The notes under the pieces are model-generated. The model was not told the DNA's origin. It saw only the letters and a program-made list of their open reading frames with translations, and ran no database searches. The translations under genes were made by a program, and so were the position numbers. Shown here one piece after another: positions 14,570-20,423 of a stretch of DNA of 23,612 nt. Every line of letters begins with the position of its first letter. Position 1 is the first letter of the stretch. The stretch is taken from positions 1 through 23,612 of the IMG/VR virus record IMGVR_UViG_3300036800_000219; one strand, 5' to 3'. This DNA comes from a virus.

Positions 14570-16471
14570 TCACTCCAGAAACAGCCAGTCCGCGCACTTC
14601 GCTTTTCCCGGTGCGGGATATTCGATCATCCCGGCCGAGCGAAGCGCGCCCAGGTTGTTCCCATACGCGCTGCTGGTCGCCGAAGCGCCAGCCAGATCCG
14701 CGAGCTCGGTTTTATCCACCGGTTCGGGATACTTCTCATGCAGCGCTTTCAAAATCGATTGCTGCGATCCGCTCAGCAGCTTCATGCAGCTTTGGAGCAC
14801 TTCCTCGGACGTTTCAGGCGGCTCGATCGGGCCGGCAGCGTTTCGGCCTTTGTCCGTGAGCGCCGCCTTATCGGGACCTGGATACTCGATGTATCCGTTG
14901 CTGCGCAGATATCCCAGATTGTTTCCATACGCGCTCGACGTATAGCTCGCGCCGGATCGCGCAGCGATCCACGACTTCGAAATCTGCTCTCGGCCAATCG
15001 CCTCAAACTCAGCAATTGCGCGCAAAATAGCCTTTCGGGGAGGGTTCAAATCACCGTTAAGATCATTCGGGCGAGGATGGTCTTGAGTCGCAGTCGTCGC
15101 ACCCCTGCTGACGGACTGCGAATGCGAAGGTTCTCCTTTGTGGATTTCCCGTGCGGAGATAGCCGCATGGGATGATGCCTCGCCCGAAACTTTTGACGCC
15201 GGCGCAGCCGTCACGTCGATTTGAATCTTGTCGCTGGAATCATCGAGCAACTGTTTGATCCTGGCACTCAGACGATTCGCCTCCCGGCGCAGCGCCTGGA
15301 GCTTGGTGTCACGCGCGGCCAGTTTCTCATTCGCCAGCTTGCGAACTTCGCGCTTCACCGCATCGAGCAGCGCCGCAGTCTCTTCCTCTTTCAATCCAGC
15401 GAAGTCGCCCAGCGCCTCTACCTTCACGATGATTTTCATGGCGTCCCTCAACAGTTCCCGCAAAGGCCGAACTGCTCGCTCGATCGCGCGCGTGTCAACT
15501 TTTGTTGTCACCGTTTCTTTTGGCGAGCTGCGAATCTGCGCTTTCAAATTCCGAATTTCCAGGCGCAATTCCTTTTCCGTCTTGGCCTTCTCCTCGGCCG
15601 CTTGCGGCAGATCCGCGAGCTTGGGCAGCAGCTCCCTGATCTTCGCCGGCGCCGGAGGAGGCGCGGCCGAGTAGTTGGCCGTGCCCACTTTCGGATGCGA
15701 AGTCTCGACCGGCCCGACATTCACCAGGATGCGTTCCTTGCTGATCGCTCGCCCAAAAGCAAAGAATTGCCCGGGCTCGAGCACTTTCACCTGCGCCTTG
15801 AATTCGTGCTTCAGCTCCGGAGGAACGCTGAGCAGCGCAACCGCGCGATCCACGTCCACATCTTCAAACGTCAGCCCCACCATGCGATTCTGCAGCTGCG
15901 AGCTGGCATTTTTATCCAGCAGAGCGAGTCGCTGCGTCGCCCAGATCGCGGCAATCCCGCGCTTGCGCCCCGCGCCGGCAATTCCCACCATCACGCCTTC
16001 CGCCGGCGATTCGCCCTGCTCGGGACAGAACATGTGCGCCTCATCCACAATCAGAATCGTCGGATGGCGCAGGCTCTTTGGAGCGTCCAGCATCCCCTCC
16101 AGGAACGCTTTCACCCACAAATGGCGGCCGATGGGATTCTTGCGGTAGCCTTCGAACAAATCGATCACTGCCGAAGCTTTCAGCTTCAGCAGCGTTTCCG
16201 CCAGCAGCCCCGCGGAGCGCACGTCGGCCGGAATGTCACCGCCCTCGCCCACCAGAAAGAAATCCAGCTTCTCGCGCAGCGTGGCGAATTCCCCTTCGGG
16301 ATCGATGATGATCACCGGAATTTTCCCGAAGAGCTGCTCAGCCAGCCGGCGCAATAGCCACGATTTGCCGCCGCCGCTATTCGCCTGGATCAGCAGCCGC
16401 GTGGATAGCAGCGTCTCCAGATCGATCGAGACATTCTTCTCGCCAGATTTTCCGATAACGATGTGGCTCAT
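14570..16471 (-). CDS. HerA/DUF87-type P-loop ATPase with tandem C-terminal winged helices
   Basis: The 633-residue protein has HerA-FtsK ATPase features: IGKSGEKNVSIDLETLLSTR, P-loop ANSGGGKS (30-37), IIIDPEGEF (54-62), Walker B ILIVDEAH (139-146), then AGAGRKRGIAAIWATQRLAL (165-184) with arginine-finger and sensor residues. Residues 290-410 are a long charged coiled coil. The C-terminus contains two related winged-helix units, 479-543 and 569-633, each with SSAYGNNLG and an [SN]xG[YM]IEYP wing. HerA rings translocate DNA and usually act with NurA, DUF4297 or SIR2 partners; no nuclease partner is recognisable here. The ATG at 16471 overlaps the previous stop (ATGA). Confidence 0.88.
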   Translation of the reverse strand: MSHIVIGKSGEKNVSIDLETLLSTRLLIQANSGGGKSWLLRRLAEQLFGKIPVIIIDPEGEFATLREKLDFFLVGEGGDIPADVRSAGLLAETLLKLKASAVIDLFEGYRKNPIGRHLWVKAFLEGMLDAPKSLRHPTILIVDEAHMFCPEQGESPAEGVMVGIAGAGRKRGIAAIWATQRLALLDKNASSQLQNRMVGLTFEDVDVDRAVALLSVPPELKHEFKAQVKVLEPGQFFAFGRAISKERILVNVGPVETSHPKVGTANYSAAPPPAPAKIRELLPKLADLPQAAEEKAKTEKELRLEIRNLKAQIRSSPKETVTTKVDTRAIERAVRPLRELLRDAMKIIVKVEALGDFAGLKEEETAALLDAVKREVRKLANEKLAARDTKLQALRREANRLSARIKQLLDDSSDKIQIDVTAAPASKVSGEASSHAAISAREIHKGEPSHSQSVSRGATTATQDHPRPNDLNGDLNPPRKAILRAIAEFEAIGREQISKSWIAARSGASYTSSAYGNNLGYLRSNGYIEYPGPDKAALTDKGRNAAGPIEPPETSEEVLQSCMKLLSGSQQSILKALHEKYPEPVDKTELADLAGASATSSAYGNNLGALRSAGMIEYPAPGKAKCADWLFLE

Positions 16472-16692
16472 TTTTTATCCGCTTCGCGCCAAGAGCCCGC
16501 GGGGACGAACAACATGCCTTCCGCATAGATCCGACGATCAGCCGGAAGAGATGTGCTGAACTTTAGAAGTCGGTACTTTTCCAGGTGGGATTCGCCGGGC
16601 TTTACCAATGGAAAGCCTCGATATTCGGAAACCTCGAAGCCCGCGCTTCGGAGTTCAGAGCTCACCACGGAGGTCCACTCACTGAGTGTCAT
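16468..16692 (-). CDS. Small protein coupled to the HerA-type ATPase
   Basis: The 74-residue protein (MTLSEWTSVVSSELRSAGFE, a central EYRGFPLVKPGESHLEKYRL, then a Pro-containing strand MLFVPAGSW) looks like a compact alpha/beta fold. No family is recognised. Both ends are coupled: its ATG overlaps the zinc-finger gene stop, and its TGA overlaps the ATPase ATG. Such one-to-one coupling suggests the three products work together, perhaps as a loader or regulator for the ATPase; that role is inference only. Confidence 0.7.
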   Translation of the reverse strand: MTLSEWTSVVSSELRSAGFEVSEYRGFPLVKPGESHLEKYRLLKFSTSLPADRRIYAEGMLFVPAGSWREADKK

Positions 16693-17006
16693 TTCTTAGC
16701 TCCGAACAAATCTCCTTGCGTATCCGGCTTTCGAAATTGCGCGGCGTGCGGGCAAGTCTCGAAATGCGAGTGCAGCTTATACGGCGGCTCTTTGTCGCGT
16801 TCCAGTGGAGCGTACTTCTTTCCAGTCCACCAAAAATCGATTGGCACGCCGCAGAGTTTGCAGTTGCGCGAGAACGTCAATCGCCACCCGGCCGCGACCA
16901 GGTCCTCACGCGACGCGGGAAACTCAAGCTTCTGTTTCGGTTTCATTCTGTGGCCACCACAAATGATTGCGAAGTTTCCGTTACCGAGATCGATTTTCTG
17001 GCACAT
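16689..17006 (-). CDS. Zinc-finger protein with C-terminal clamp-binding-like motif
   Basis: The 105-residue protein has two candidate metal ligand pairs: C49/C52 (NCKLCGVPIDFWWT) and H81/C85/H87 (HSHFETCPHAAQ). Between them is FWWTGKKYAPLERD. The last nine residues are QGDLFGAKK; QxDLF matches the bacterial beta-clamp binding pentapeptide (QL[SD]LF type). This suggests a DNA-bound factor tethered to the host sliding clamp, in front of the ATPase that follows in the same coupled set. The ATG at 17006 has GAGGAAC upstream. A later Met21 could also start it. The function is unknown. Confidence 0.75.
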   Translation of the reverse strand: MCQKIDLGNGNFAIICGGHRMKPKQKLEFPASREDLVAAGWRLTFSRNCKLCGVPIDFWWTGKKYAPLERDKEPPYKLHSHFETCPHAAQFRKPDTQGDLFGAKK

Positions 17007-17072
17007 TGCGTTCCTCGAAGAAATGCGGAGCGGGCGCGTCGTCCGGAACGCGTTCCGCCCCGCCGATGGCGC

Positions 17073-17474
17073 CTACCCAGCCCTTCCAATGTTCGCTGGC
17101 ACATGCCCCTTGGGAAATCGGTGGCACGCCCCATGTTTCTGTAAGTCGGCTCCCAATAGCTTCAGATTCTCGGCCAGATATTCCGGGCTCTTTCTCAGAC
17201 CGAGCCTCGCTGCGCGTCCATATACGCTTGTGTGAGTGGCTCCGAAGAATTTTGCCAACTTCTTACAGGACGTATTCGGATATTCTTTTCTCAGTCGGCA
17301 ATCTTCCGCGGCGGTCCACCGTTTGTATTTTCGAATGCGGCGAATTCTCAGCAACTTCGCGCGGGAGGCTATGGAGCAGCGAGAGCGCCCCAAAAGCGAC
17401 GCGCATCTCTTCCGTGACATCACAGGATAGATTTCCCGAAGCCTCTTATCTTCGCGTTTTGACCACGGCCTCAC
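17073..17474 (-). CDS. Tandem SANT/Myb-like HTH protein, relic of an HNH-type endonuclease
   Basis: I place the start at GTG 17474, which overlaps the previous TGA (GTGA) and has GGGAGG eight bases upstream; this gives 133 residues. Two HTH units are seen: residues 3-45 (WSKREDKRLREIYPVMSRKR) and 52-95 (RWTAAEDCRLRKEYPNTSCK KLAKFF). The end, HRFPKGHVPANIGRAG, is the RFxKGHxPxN linker that in many phage proteins leads to an HNH domain. Here the frame stops right after it, so the nuclease domain is absent. It may be a decayed homing endonuclease or a standalone DNA-binding protein. Confidence 0.7.
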   Translation of the reverse strand: MRPWSKREDKRLREIYPVMSRKRCASLLGRSRCSIASRAKLLRIRRIRKYKRWTAAEDCRLRKEYPNTSCKKLAKFFGATHTSVYGRAARLGLRKSPEYLAENLKLLGADLQKHGACHRFPKGHVPANIGRAG

Positions 17475-17692
17475 CGATCCAGCCTCCCATCTATGAGGGA
17501 CCCGCTCCGCAGCCGATCGAGCACGCGCGCCGCCGGCAGCCACTTATTCGACATTCCCGTGTCGCGCGTCAGCCACAACATCAAGTGCCCGCATCTGCAA
17601 ACGATCATGGCATGGTTGATTTGCGTGATTCGAACCACGGCCACTCCGGCAATGTCCTGCGCCGTGAATCCGTACGTATCGCCGACAAGCAT
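17471..17692 (-). CDS. Small protein with single CxC motif
   Basis: From ATG 17692 (GGAGGG five bases upstream; TGATG overlap with the previous gene) the product has 73 residues: MLVGDTYGFTAQDIAGVAVV, then INHAMIVCRCGHLMLW, then a basic tail (LDRLRSGSLIDGRLDR). CRCGH could be half of a metal site. The family is not recognised. It is one link of a five-gene chain of overlapping starts and stops in the early region. Confidence 0.65.
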   Translation of the reverse strand: MLVGDTYGFTAQDIAGVAVVRITQINHAMIVCRCGHLMLWLTRDTGMSNKWLPAARVLDRLRSGSLIDGRLDR

Positions 17693-17865
17693 CAAGCCCT
17701 CCGTGATTTGCGATCGGCACGCCAGTGCGCCCTTCGCGCCAACTCTTCCCGGTATGCCGCTTTCGGTCCCACGCGCTCCTCGCGCTGCGCACTCTGGATG
17801 CTGATGCCGCTCTCGCGCTTCAGGGCTTTTAGCTTTTCCATCCGCTCGCGATCGCTCCTTCTCAT
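17692..17865 (-). CDS. 57-aa basic, coiled-coil-like protein
   Basis: This frame of 58 codons is flanked by exact couplings: ATG 17863-17865 overlaps the previous TGA (ATGA), and its TGA shares one base with the next ATG (TGATG). Sequence is highly charged: MRRSDRERMEKLKALKRESG near the start and AYREELARRAHWRADRKSRR near the end. It would form helices that bind nucleic acid or act as an adaptor. No family is recognised. Confidence 0.6.
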   Translation of the reverse strand: MRRSDRERMEKLKALKRESGISIQSAQREERVGPKAAYREELARRAHWRADRKSRRA

Positions 17866-18542
17866 CCTGCTTCCCTGCGCTGCGCGATTTCGCTATCGAT
17901 CCGCTCGCCCAACTGTTGCCACAGCGCCAGCAGCTCGCGATATCGCGGATGGCCCGACGGCATTCGGTCCAGCACCTTGCGCAGCCGGTAGAATTCCCTT
18001 AGGTCGCGATCGCGGTTATGCACAGGTTGTGCCTGCGCGCCAGCGCCGTACGTTAGGTTCTCTTCTTTAGAAGTACTTCTTTTCTCCGGCAACTTTTTGC
18101 CGGAGCATCCGGCAACTTTTTGCCGGGCGTCAACCTGTGAATTTCTCAGCTTATGCACAGGGTTTTGAACAGCTTTATCCGCAAGCTCAGCTTGCCGTGG
18201 ATTTGGCCGCCCCCTGGGAATCTCAACAGGCTCGCTATACAGAGACATCTGCCGCGGCTGCCCTTCCCGGAAATGCTTTACCGGCGAAAGCACCCAGATC
18301 TTCATGCCCTGATTCATGCGAGCCTTCTTCACCATCACGGCCCCGCCGCGCTCGAGCGCCCGCATCCAGTTTCGCAGCGTCCTCTCGCACGGCGCGCACC
18401 CGTGCAGCGACTTGAGCCACGCTTTCACCTGGCCATAGGTCACGGCGCGGCCGTAGTAGACGCGCCCATCCCCGCTAGTCATTTTTTCGGTGAACAATGC
18501 CAGCAACGCAGTCGCCGGTGACCATGCCCGAACTGAGCCCAA
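17862..18542 (-). CDS. Winged-helix protein, probable replication or replisome-organiser factor
   Basis: I choose TTG 18542 because GGAGA lies six bases upstream; a TTG at 18584 would make the intergenic repeat coding. The protein has 226 residues. Residues 25-90 form a wHTH (TYGQVKAWLKSLHGCAPCER TLRNWMRALERGGAVMV, then KIWVLSP), like the initiator or primosome proteins that open phage early replication operons. A low-complexity, basic middle is followed by a helical C-terminus (YRELLALWQQLGERIDSEIA). No DnaC-type ATPase is seen next to it. The specific role in replication is inferred from fold and position. Confidence 0.6.
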   Translation of the reverse strand: MGSVRAWSPATALLALFTEKMTSGDGRVYYGRAVTYGQVKAWLKSLHGCAPCERTLRNWMRALERGGAVMVKKARMNQGMKIWVLSPVKHFREGQPRQMSLYSEPVEIPRGRPNPRQAELADKAVQNPVHKLRNSQVDARQKVAGCSGKKLPEKRSTSKEENLTYGAGAQAQPVHNRDRDLREFYRLRKVLDRMPSGHPRYRELLALWQQLGERIDSEIAQRREAG

Positions 18543-18557
18543 GTGGTTCTCCAGGGA

Positions 18558-18577
18558 AGTTGAGAGTCGACAGTTAA
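18558..18577. repeat. Heptameric AGTYGAN repeat locus 8
   Basis: A short copy (AGTTGAGAGTCGACAGTTAA) between the wHTH gene and the 64-aa gene. Its TAA is the stop of the latter. Confidence 0.75.
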
Positions 18578-18768
18578 GATCCAATCATCCGCACCGTAAT
18601 CCGCGCCGTGGTGATCCGCTTGCCGCGCATCTCGTCGCGATCGCGAATCACGTCCAGTCCCACGCGCGCCGCCGTTCCCAGCGAAGACGCGCGCACCACG
18701 CAAGCCTGCTCGGCCAGGTGTGCCGGCCGAACTTCAGGAAAGTACGCGGTAATTGACCAATCTTTCAT
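18574..18768 (-). CDS. Small hypothetical early protein (64 aa)
   Basis: From ATG 18768 the product reads MKDWSITAYFPEVRPAHLAE followed by an Ala/Arg-rich helix and a C-terminal strand (GKRITTARITVRMIGS). It resembles small alpha/beta phage early proteins, without an assigned family. No Shine-Dalgarno is obvious; an in-frame TTG lies 12 bases farther out. The stop codon is part of heptad locus 8 and the start is close to locus 9, so it forms another repeat-bounded cassette. Confidence 0.55.
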   Translation of the reverse strand: MKDWSITAYFPEVRPAHLAEQACVVRASSLGTAARVGLDVIRDRDEMRGKRITTARITVRMIGS

Positions 18769-18773
18769 AAGGG

Positions 18774-18807
18774 CAGTCAACAGTTCACAGTTGAGAGTCG
18801 AGAGCTG
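18774..18807. repeat. Heptameric AGTYGAN repeat locus 9
   Basis: The run GGGCAGTCAACAGTTCACAG continues into GTTGAGAGTCGAGAGCT. It encodes the last residues and the TGA stop of the 78-aa gene. Confidence 0.8.
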
Positions 18808-19021
18808 AGCCGCTGACAGATTCGGGGCCAGCGACAGGCGACCCGGGATTCGGCACCGGTGTTTTACGCGGCACGATTCCCAAAACCTTGATATCCAGGT
18901 GCCGCACGTCCTGGTAACTGGATAGCGAATATGTCGCCGCTCTTACCGCGTGGCAGTCGTCATCGGTTTCCTCAATCACTGCGGTAAAGCTGATCGCAAC
19001 TCGTCGCGCGTCTGCTGGCAT
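18785..19021 (-). CDS. Small hypothetical early protein (78 aa)
   Basis: ATG 19021 has GGAGGGG four bases upstream, a very strong ribosome site, so I reject the longer 172-codon frame that crosses a repeat and the next gene. Residues 1-50 (MPADARRVAISFTAVIEETD, CHAVRAATYSLSSYQDVRHL) have an alternating strand pattern; a Pro-rich tail follows. The last residues (SGSALDSQL) are translated from heptad locus 9. Family unknown. Confidence 0.65.
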   Translation of the reverse strand: MPADARRVAISFTAVIEETDDDCHAVRAATYSLSSYQDVRHLDIKVLGIVPRKTPVPNPGSPVAGPESVSGSALDSQL

Positions 19022-19029
19022 TTTCCCCT

Positions 19030-19085
19030 CCGAAACTCTCGGCTCTAAACCTGCCCGCCGGCAGGCAGGCTGTCGACCGTTAACT
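19030..19085. repeat. Heptameric repeat locus 10 with inserted palindrome
   Basis: CGAAACTCTCGGCTCTAAA and GTCGACCGTTAAC are heptad material split by CCTGCCCGCCGGCAGGCAGG (19050-19069), a 20-bp palindrome with one mismatch. The same palindrome, perfect, splits locus 13. Confidence 0.8.
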
Positions 19086-19257
19086 AAAATTTGATTCCCG
19101 CCCAGCACGCCGCCGCCGTAGCAATCATGATCAGCGCGACGATCAGCAGGTGTTTGCGGCGCCGCCGGCGATCCTCCGCACGCATCACGCGCTCGACGTC
19201 CGGAGGGGCCGAATGCAGGGCCGGCGAATTGTCCCATCGTTCGAAATCGCGGCTCAT
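19084..19257 (-). CDS. 57-aa single-span membrane protein
   Basis: This frame, shorter than 60 codons, starts at ATG 19257 and stops with TAG 19084-19086 at the edge of heptad locus 10. Residues 1-36 are hydrophilic with a very basic run (EDRRRRRKH). Residues 37-54 are a membrane helix (LLIVALIMIATAAACWAGI). The positive-inside rule puts the N-terminus in the cytoplasm. It is flanked by heptad repeats on both sides. No Shine-Dalgarno is clear. It could be a small superinfection or lysis accessory; no evidence decides. Confidence 0.55.
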   Translation of the reverse strand: MSRDFERWDNSPALHSAPPDVERVMRAEDRRRRRKHLLIVALIMIATAAACWAGIKF

Positions 19258-19259
19258 AG

Positions 19260-19299
19260 AGGCAGTTCACAGTTGAGAGTTGACAGTCGAGAGTTTCGG
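19260..19299. repeat. Heptameric AGTYGAN repeat locus 11
   Basis: CAGTTCACAGTTGAGAGTTG is followed by ACAGTCGAGAGTTTCGGA. It separates the Acb2-like gene from the 57-aa membrane protein gene. Confidence 0.8.
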
Positions 19300-19309
19300 A
19301 CATCTCCCA

Positions 19310-19522
19310 TCAGTGGCCGCCGCAAGCGATGGCCTGGTTGGCGGTCGTCACTGCTTCCCGAACCTTACGGACAGCCGCCGTGGTATCGGCACAATCAGGT
19401 GAGTTCGCGACAATCGTCGCTGCCAGATGTTTGCCAGCGTTCCGAATATTCAGATATTTGGAGGGTTCATCTTCGCTCGGCGAATAGGTGAACCAATTCT
19501 CTAACTGTTCTGGCGTAATCAT
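19310..19522 (-). CDS. acb2: Acb2-type cyclic-nucleotide sponge (anti-CBASS), Acb2/Tad1 hairpin domain
   Basis: The 70-residue protein reads MITPEQLENWFTYSPSEDEP, then a helix with YLNIRNAGKHLAATIVANSP, then CADTTAAVRKVREAVTTANQ and AIACGGH. This is the pattern of the short phage proteins in the Acb2 family (FTYxxP...Y..IR..gk.lA..I...P..aD...A.rkvREav.tAN.aIAcgG): two helices in a hairpin that assembles into oligomers and sequesters signalling nucleotides such as 3',3'-cGAMP, blocking CBASS effectors. The ATG at 19522 has GGAGAGG eight bases upstream. The gene stands alone between heptad loci 11 and 12. The family assignment is from recognition of the sequence; ligand binding by this member is inferred. 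Confidence 0.8.
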   Translation of the reverse strand: MITPEQLENWFTYSPSEDEPSKYLNIRNAGKHLAATIVANSPDCADTTAAVRKVREAVTTANQAIACGGH

Positions 19523-19535
19523 TTGATTTGTCCTC

Positions 19536-19577
19536 TCCGAAAACTTTCGACTCTCAACTGTTGACTGTCGACTGCCT
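19536..19577. repeat. Heptameric AGTYGAN repeat locus 12
   Basis: CCGAAAACTTTCGACTCTCA is followed by ACTGTTGACTGTCGACTGCC. It lies just upstream of the Acb2-like gene's ribosome site. Confidence 0.8.
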
Positions 19578-19693
19578 CATCTCAGCGCGGCGAGGACGTG
19601 GCAGAACGCCAGCGCCAGGCCGTCGCCGAACAGCAGCCCGGAGGCAATCGTCATGCCCGATACGACGGCCGTCAGCAACAGGAACCGCACCAT
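19577..19693 (-). CDS. Small single-span membrane protein (38 aa or longer; start uncertain)
   Basis: ATG 19693 opens 38 codons: MVRFLLLTAVVSGMTIASGL followed by LFGDGLALAFCHVLAALR, a membrane helix or hairpin. The same frame is open upstream for 14 more sensible codons (KNIDEKWDDDPTPG) but meets no start there. A GTG with good context lies one base out of frame, after GTGAAAAAACATC. One A fewer in that six-A run would give a 53-aa protein. Either the upstream part is a frameshift remnant or translation starts at 19693. Confidence 0.5.
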   Translation of the reverse strand: MVRFLLLTAVVSGMTIASGLLFGDGLALAFCHVLAALR

Positions 19694-19734
19694 TCCAGGC
19701 GTCGGATCGTCATCCCACTTTTCATCGATGTTTT

Positions 19735-19770
19735 TTCACGAGCCACCAATCCATCACGAATCAGTTCGTA
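19735..19770. repeat. Nonamer-like GTGAYTNGT repeat, copy 3 (inverted, diverged)
   Basis: Read on the minus strand: GATTCGTGATGGATTGGTGG, CTCGTGAAAAAA. It resembles copies 1 and 2 and again ends in GTGAAAA at a gene start. Confidence 0.55.
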
Positions 19771-19976
19771 GCTTTGGAACGTCTTCCCGGCTCGCTGGGC
19801 GAATCGTAATCGGGATATTTGGCCTTGAGCACCAGCATCATGGGGCGCATCAGCACATAGTTCTCCGCGTCGGCGCGTTGCGCCGCATCGCCAATCGCGC
19901 GCAGAAATCCGCCCGAGTTCATCAGATAAAGGTTCGCTACCCAATCGAGCAGCTCAGGATCGTTTTGCAGGATCAT
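19761..19976 (-). CDS. Hypothetical phage protein (71 aa)
   Basis: From ATG 19976, whose ATGA overlaps the previous stop, the product begins MILQNDPELLDWVANLYLMN and continues SGGFLRAIGDAAQRADAENY, VLMRPMMLVLKAKYP. The FLRxxxxAAxxADxENYxxMRP pattern recurs in small uncharacterised proteins of phage early regions. It is probably all-helical. A GTG at 20015 in frame is less likely since coupling favours 19976. The 3' end touches a GTGAYTNGT repeat. Confidence 0.65.
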   Translation of the reverse strand: MILQNDPELLDWVANLYLMNSGGFLRAIGDAAQRADAENYVLMRPMMLVLKAKYPDYDSPSEPGRRSKATN

Positions 19977-20191
19977 GCACGCACACGCTGTTCCCAACGC
20001 TTGCAAGCCGGACACAAATCCGGGCCGTTATACCTGCAATTTGAGAAATGAATCCCTGCGAGGCGCTCAGCCGAGTGATAGCCGATGTGGCACAACGTGG
20101 GCGGCCCATACGCCAGGTAATGGGAGTAGTAATCGCATCGCCGCGTCCGGCATCTCCACCACGTGCGAATCCATCGTCCAAGTTTTTTCAC
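19973..20191 (-). CDS. Small Cys/Trp-rich basic protein
   Basis: GTG 20191 has GGAGG about seven bases upstream and gives 72 residues. The N-terminus is basic and Trp-rich (MKKLGRWIRTWWRCRTRRC). Cysteines at 34, 52, 60 and 63 (the last two as CPAC) could bind zinc. The shadow frame one base away has no ribosome site and less regular composition, so this frame is preferred. The stop overlaps the next ATG. Function unknown; nucleic-acid binding would fit its charge. Confidence 0.6.
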   Translation of the reverse strand: MKKLGRWIRTWWRCRTRRCDYYSHYLAYGPPTLCHIGYHSAERLAGIHFSNCRYNGPDLCPACKRWEQRVRA

Positions 20192-20199
20192 GGGCTACC

Positions 20200-20263
20200 T
20201 CCGAAAACTCTCGACTCTTAACCTGCCTGCCGGCAGGCAGGCTGTCGACTGTGAACTGCCTCT
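20200..20263. repeat. Heptameric repeat locus 13 with perfect 20-bp palindrome
   Basis: CCGAAAACTCTCGACTCTTAA and CTGTCGACTGTGAACTG flank CCTGCCTGCCGGCAGGCAGG (20222-20241), a perfect palindrome. It forms the gap between the 53-aa membrane protein and the 72-aa protein genes. Confidence 0.85.
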
Positions 20264-20423
20264 ACAGCAAAAAACGCCAGATCATCAGCCCTGCCGTCAC
20301 CGCCAGCGCAAACAGCGACGCGCCCACGGCAGGCAGCATCCGCGAAGGGTTCGCCGGCAAATACACCGGGCGGGGCTCTTGCGGCGACGGCCATCCCGGC
20401 CAGAACTTATCTTCGATCTTCAT
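20262..20423 (-). CDS. 53-aa single-span membrane protein
   Basis: ATG 20423 overlaps the TGA of the RHH gene (ATGA) and has GGAG nine bases upstream. The N-terminus is Pro and Trp-rich (MKIEDKFWPGWPSPQEPRPV); residues 33-51 are a membrane helix (AVGASLFALAVTAGLMIW) ending in RFLL. The longer 82-codon frame starts inside the RHH gene without a ribosome site and is rejected. No family is recognised. Confidence 0.65.
   Translation of the reverse strand: MKIEDKFWPGWPSPQEPRPVYLPANPSRMLPAVGASLFALAVTAGLMIWRFLL

Noticed and set aside
15221-16357. 378-codon plus-strand ORF
   Set aside because: It lies opposite the HerA-type ATPase, which has clear motifs. Its product is Arg/His/Gln-rich shadow sequence.
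16980-17073. Frameshift that would restore an HNH domain after the SANT protein
   Set aside because: Reading the other frames past 17073 gives no HNH residues, so truncation is more likely than a simple frameshift.
16967-18070. 367-codon plus-strand ORF
   Set aside because: It crosses several coupled minus-strand genes and has Arg/Ser/Pro-rich shadow composition.
18785-19303. 172-codon minus-strand ORF as one gene
   Set aside because: It runs through a repeat and another gene. ATG 19021 with GGAGGGG defines a 78-aa gene, and a separate 57-aa membrane protein fits the upstream part in another frame.
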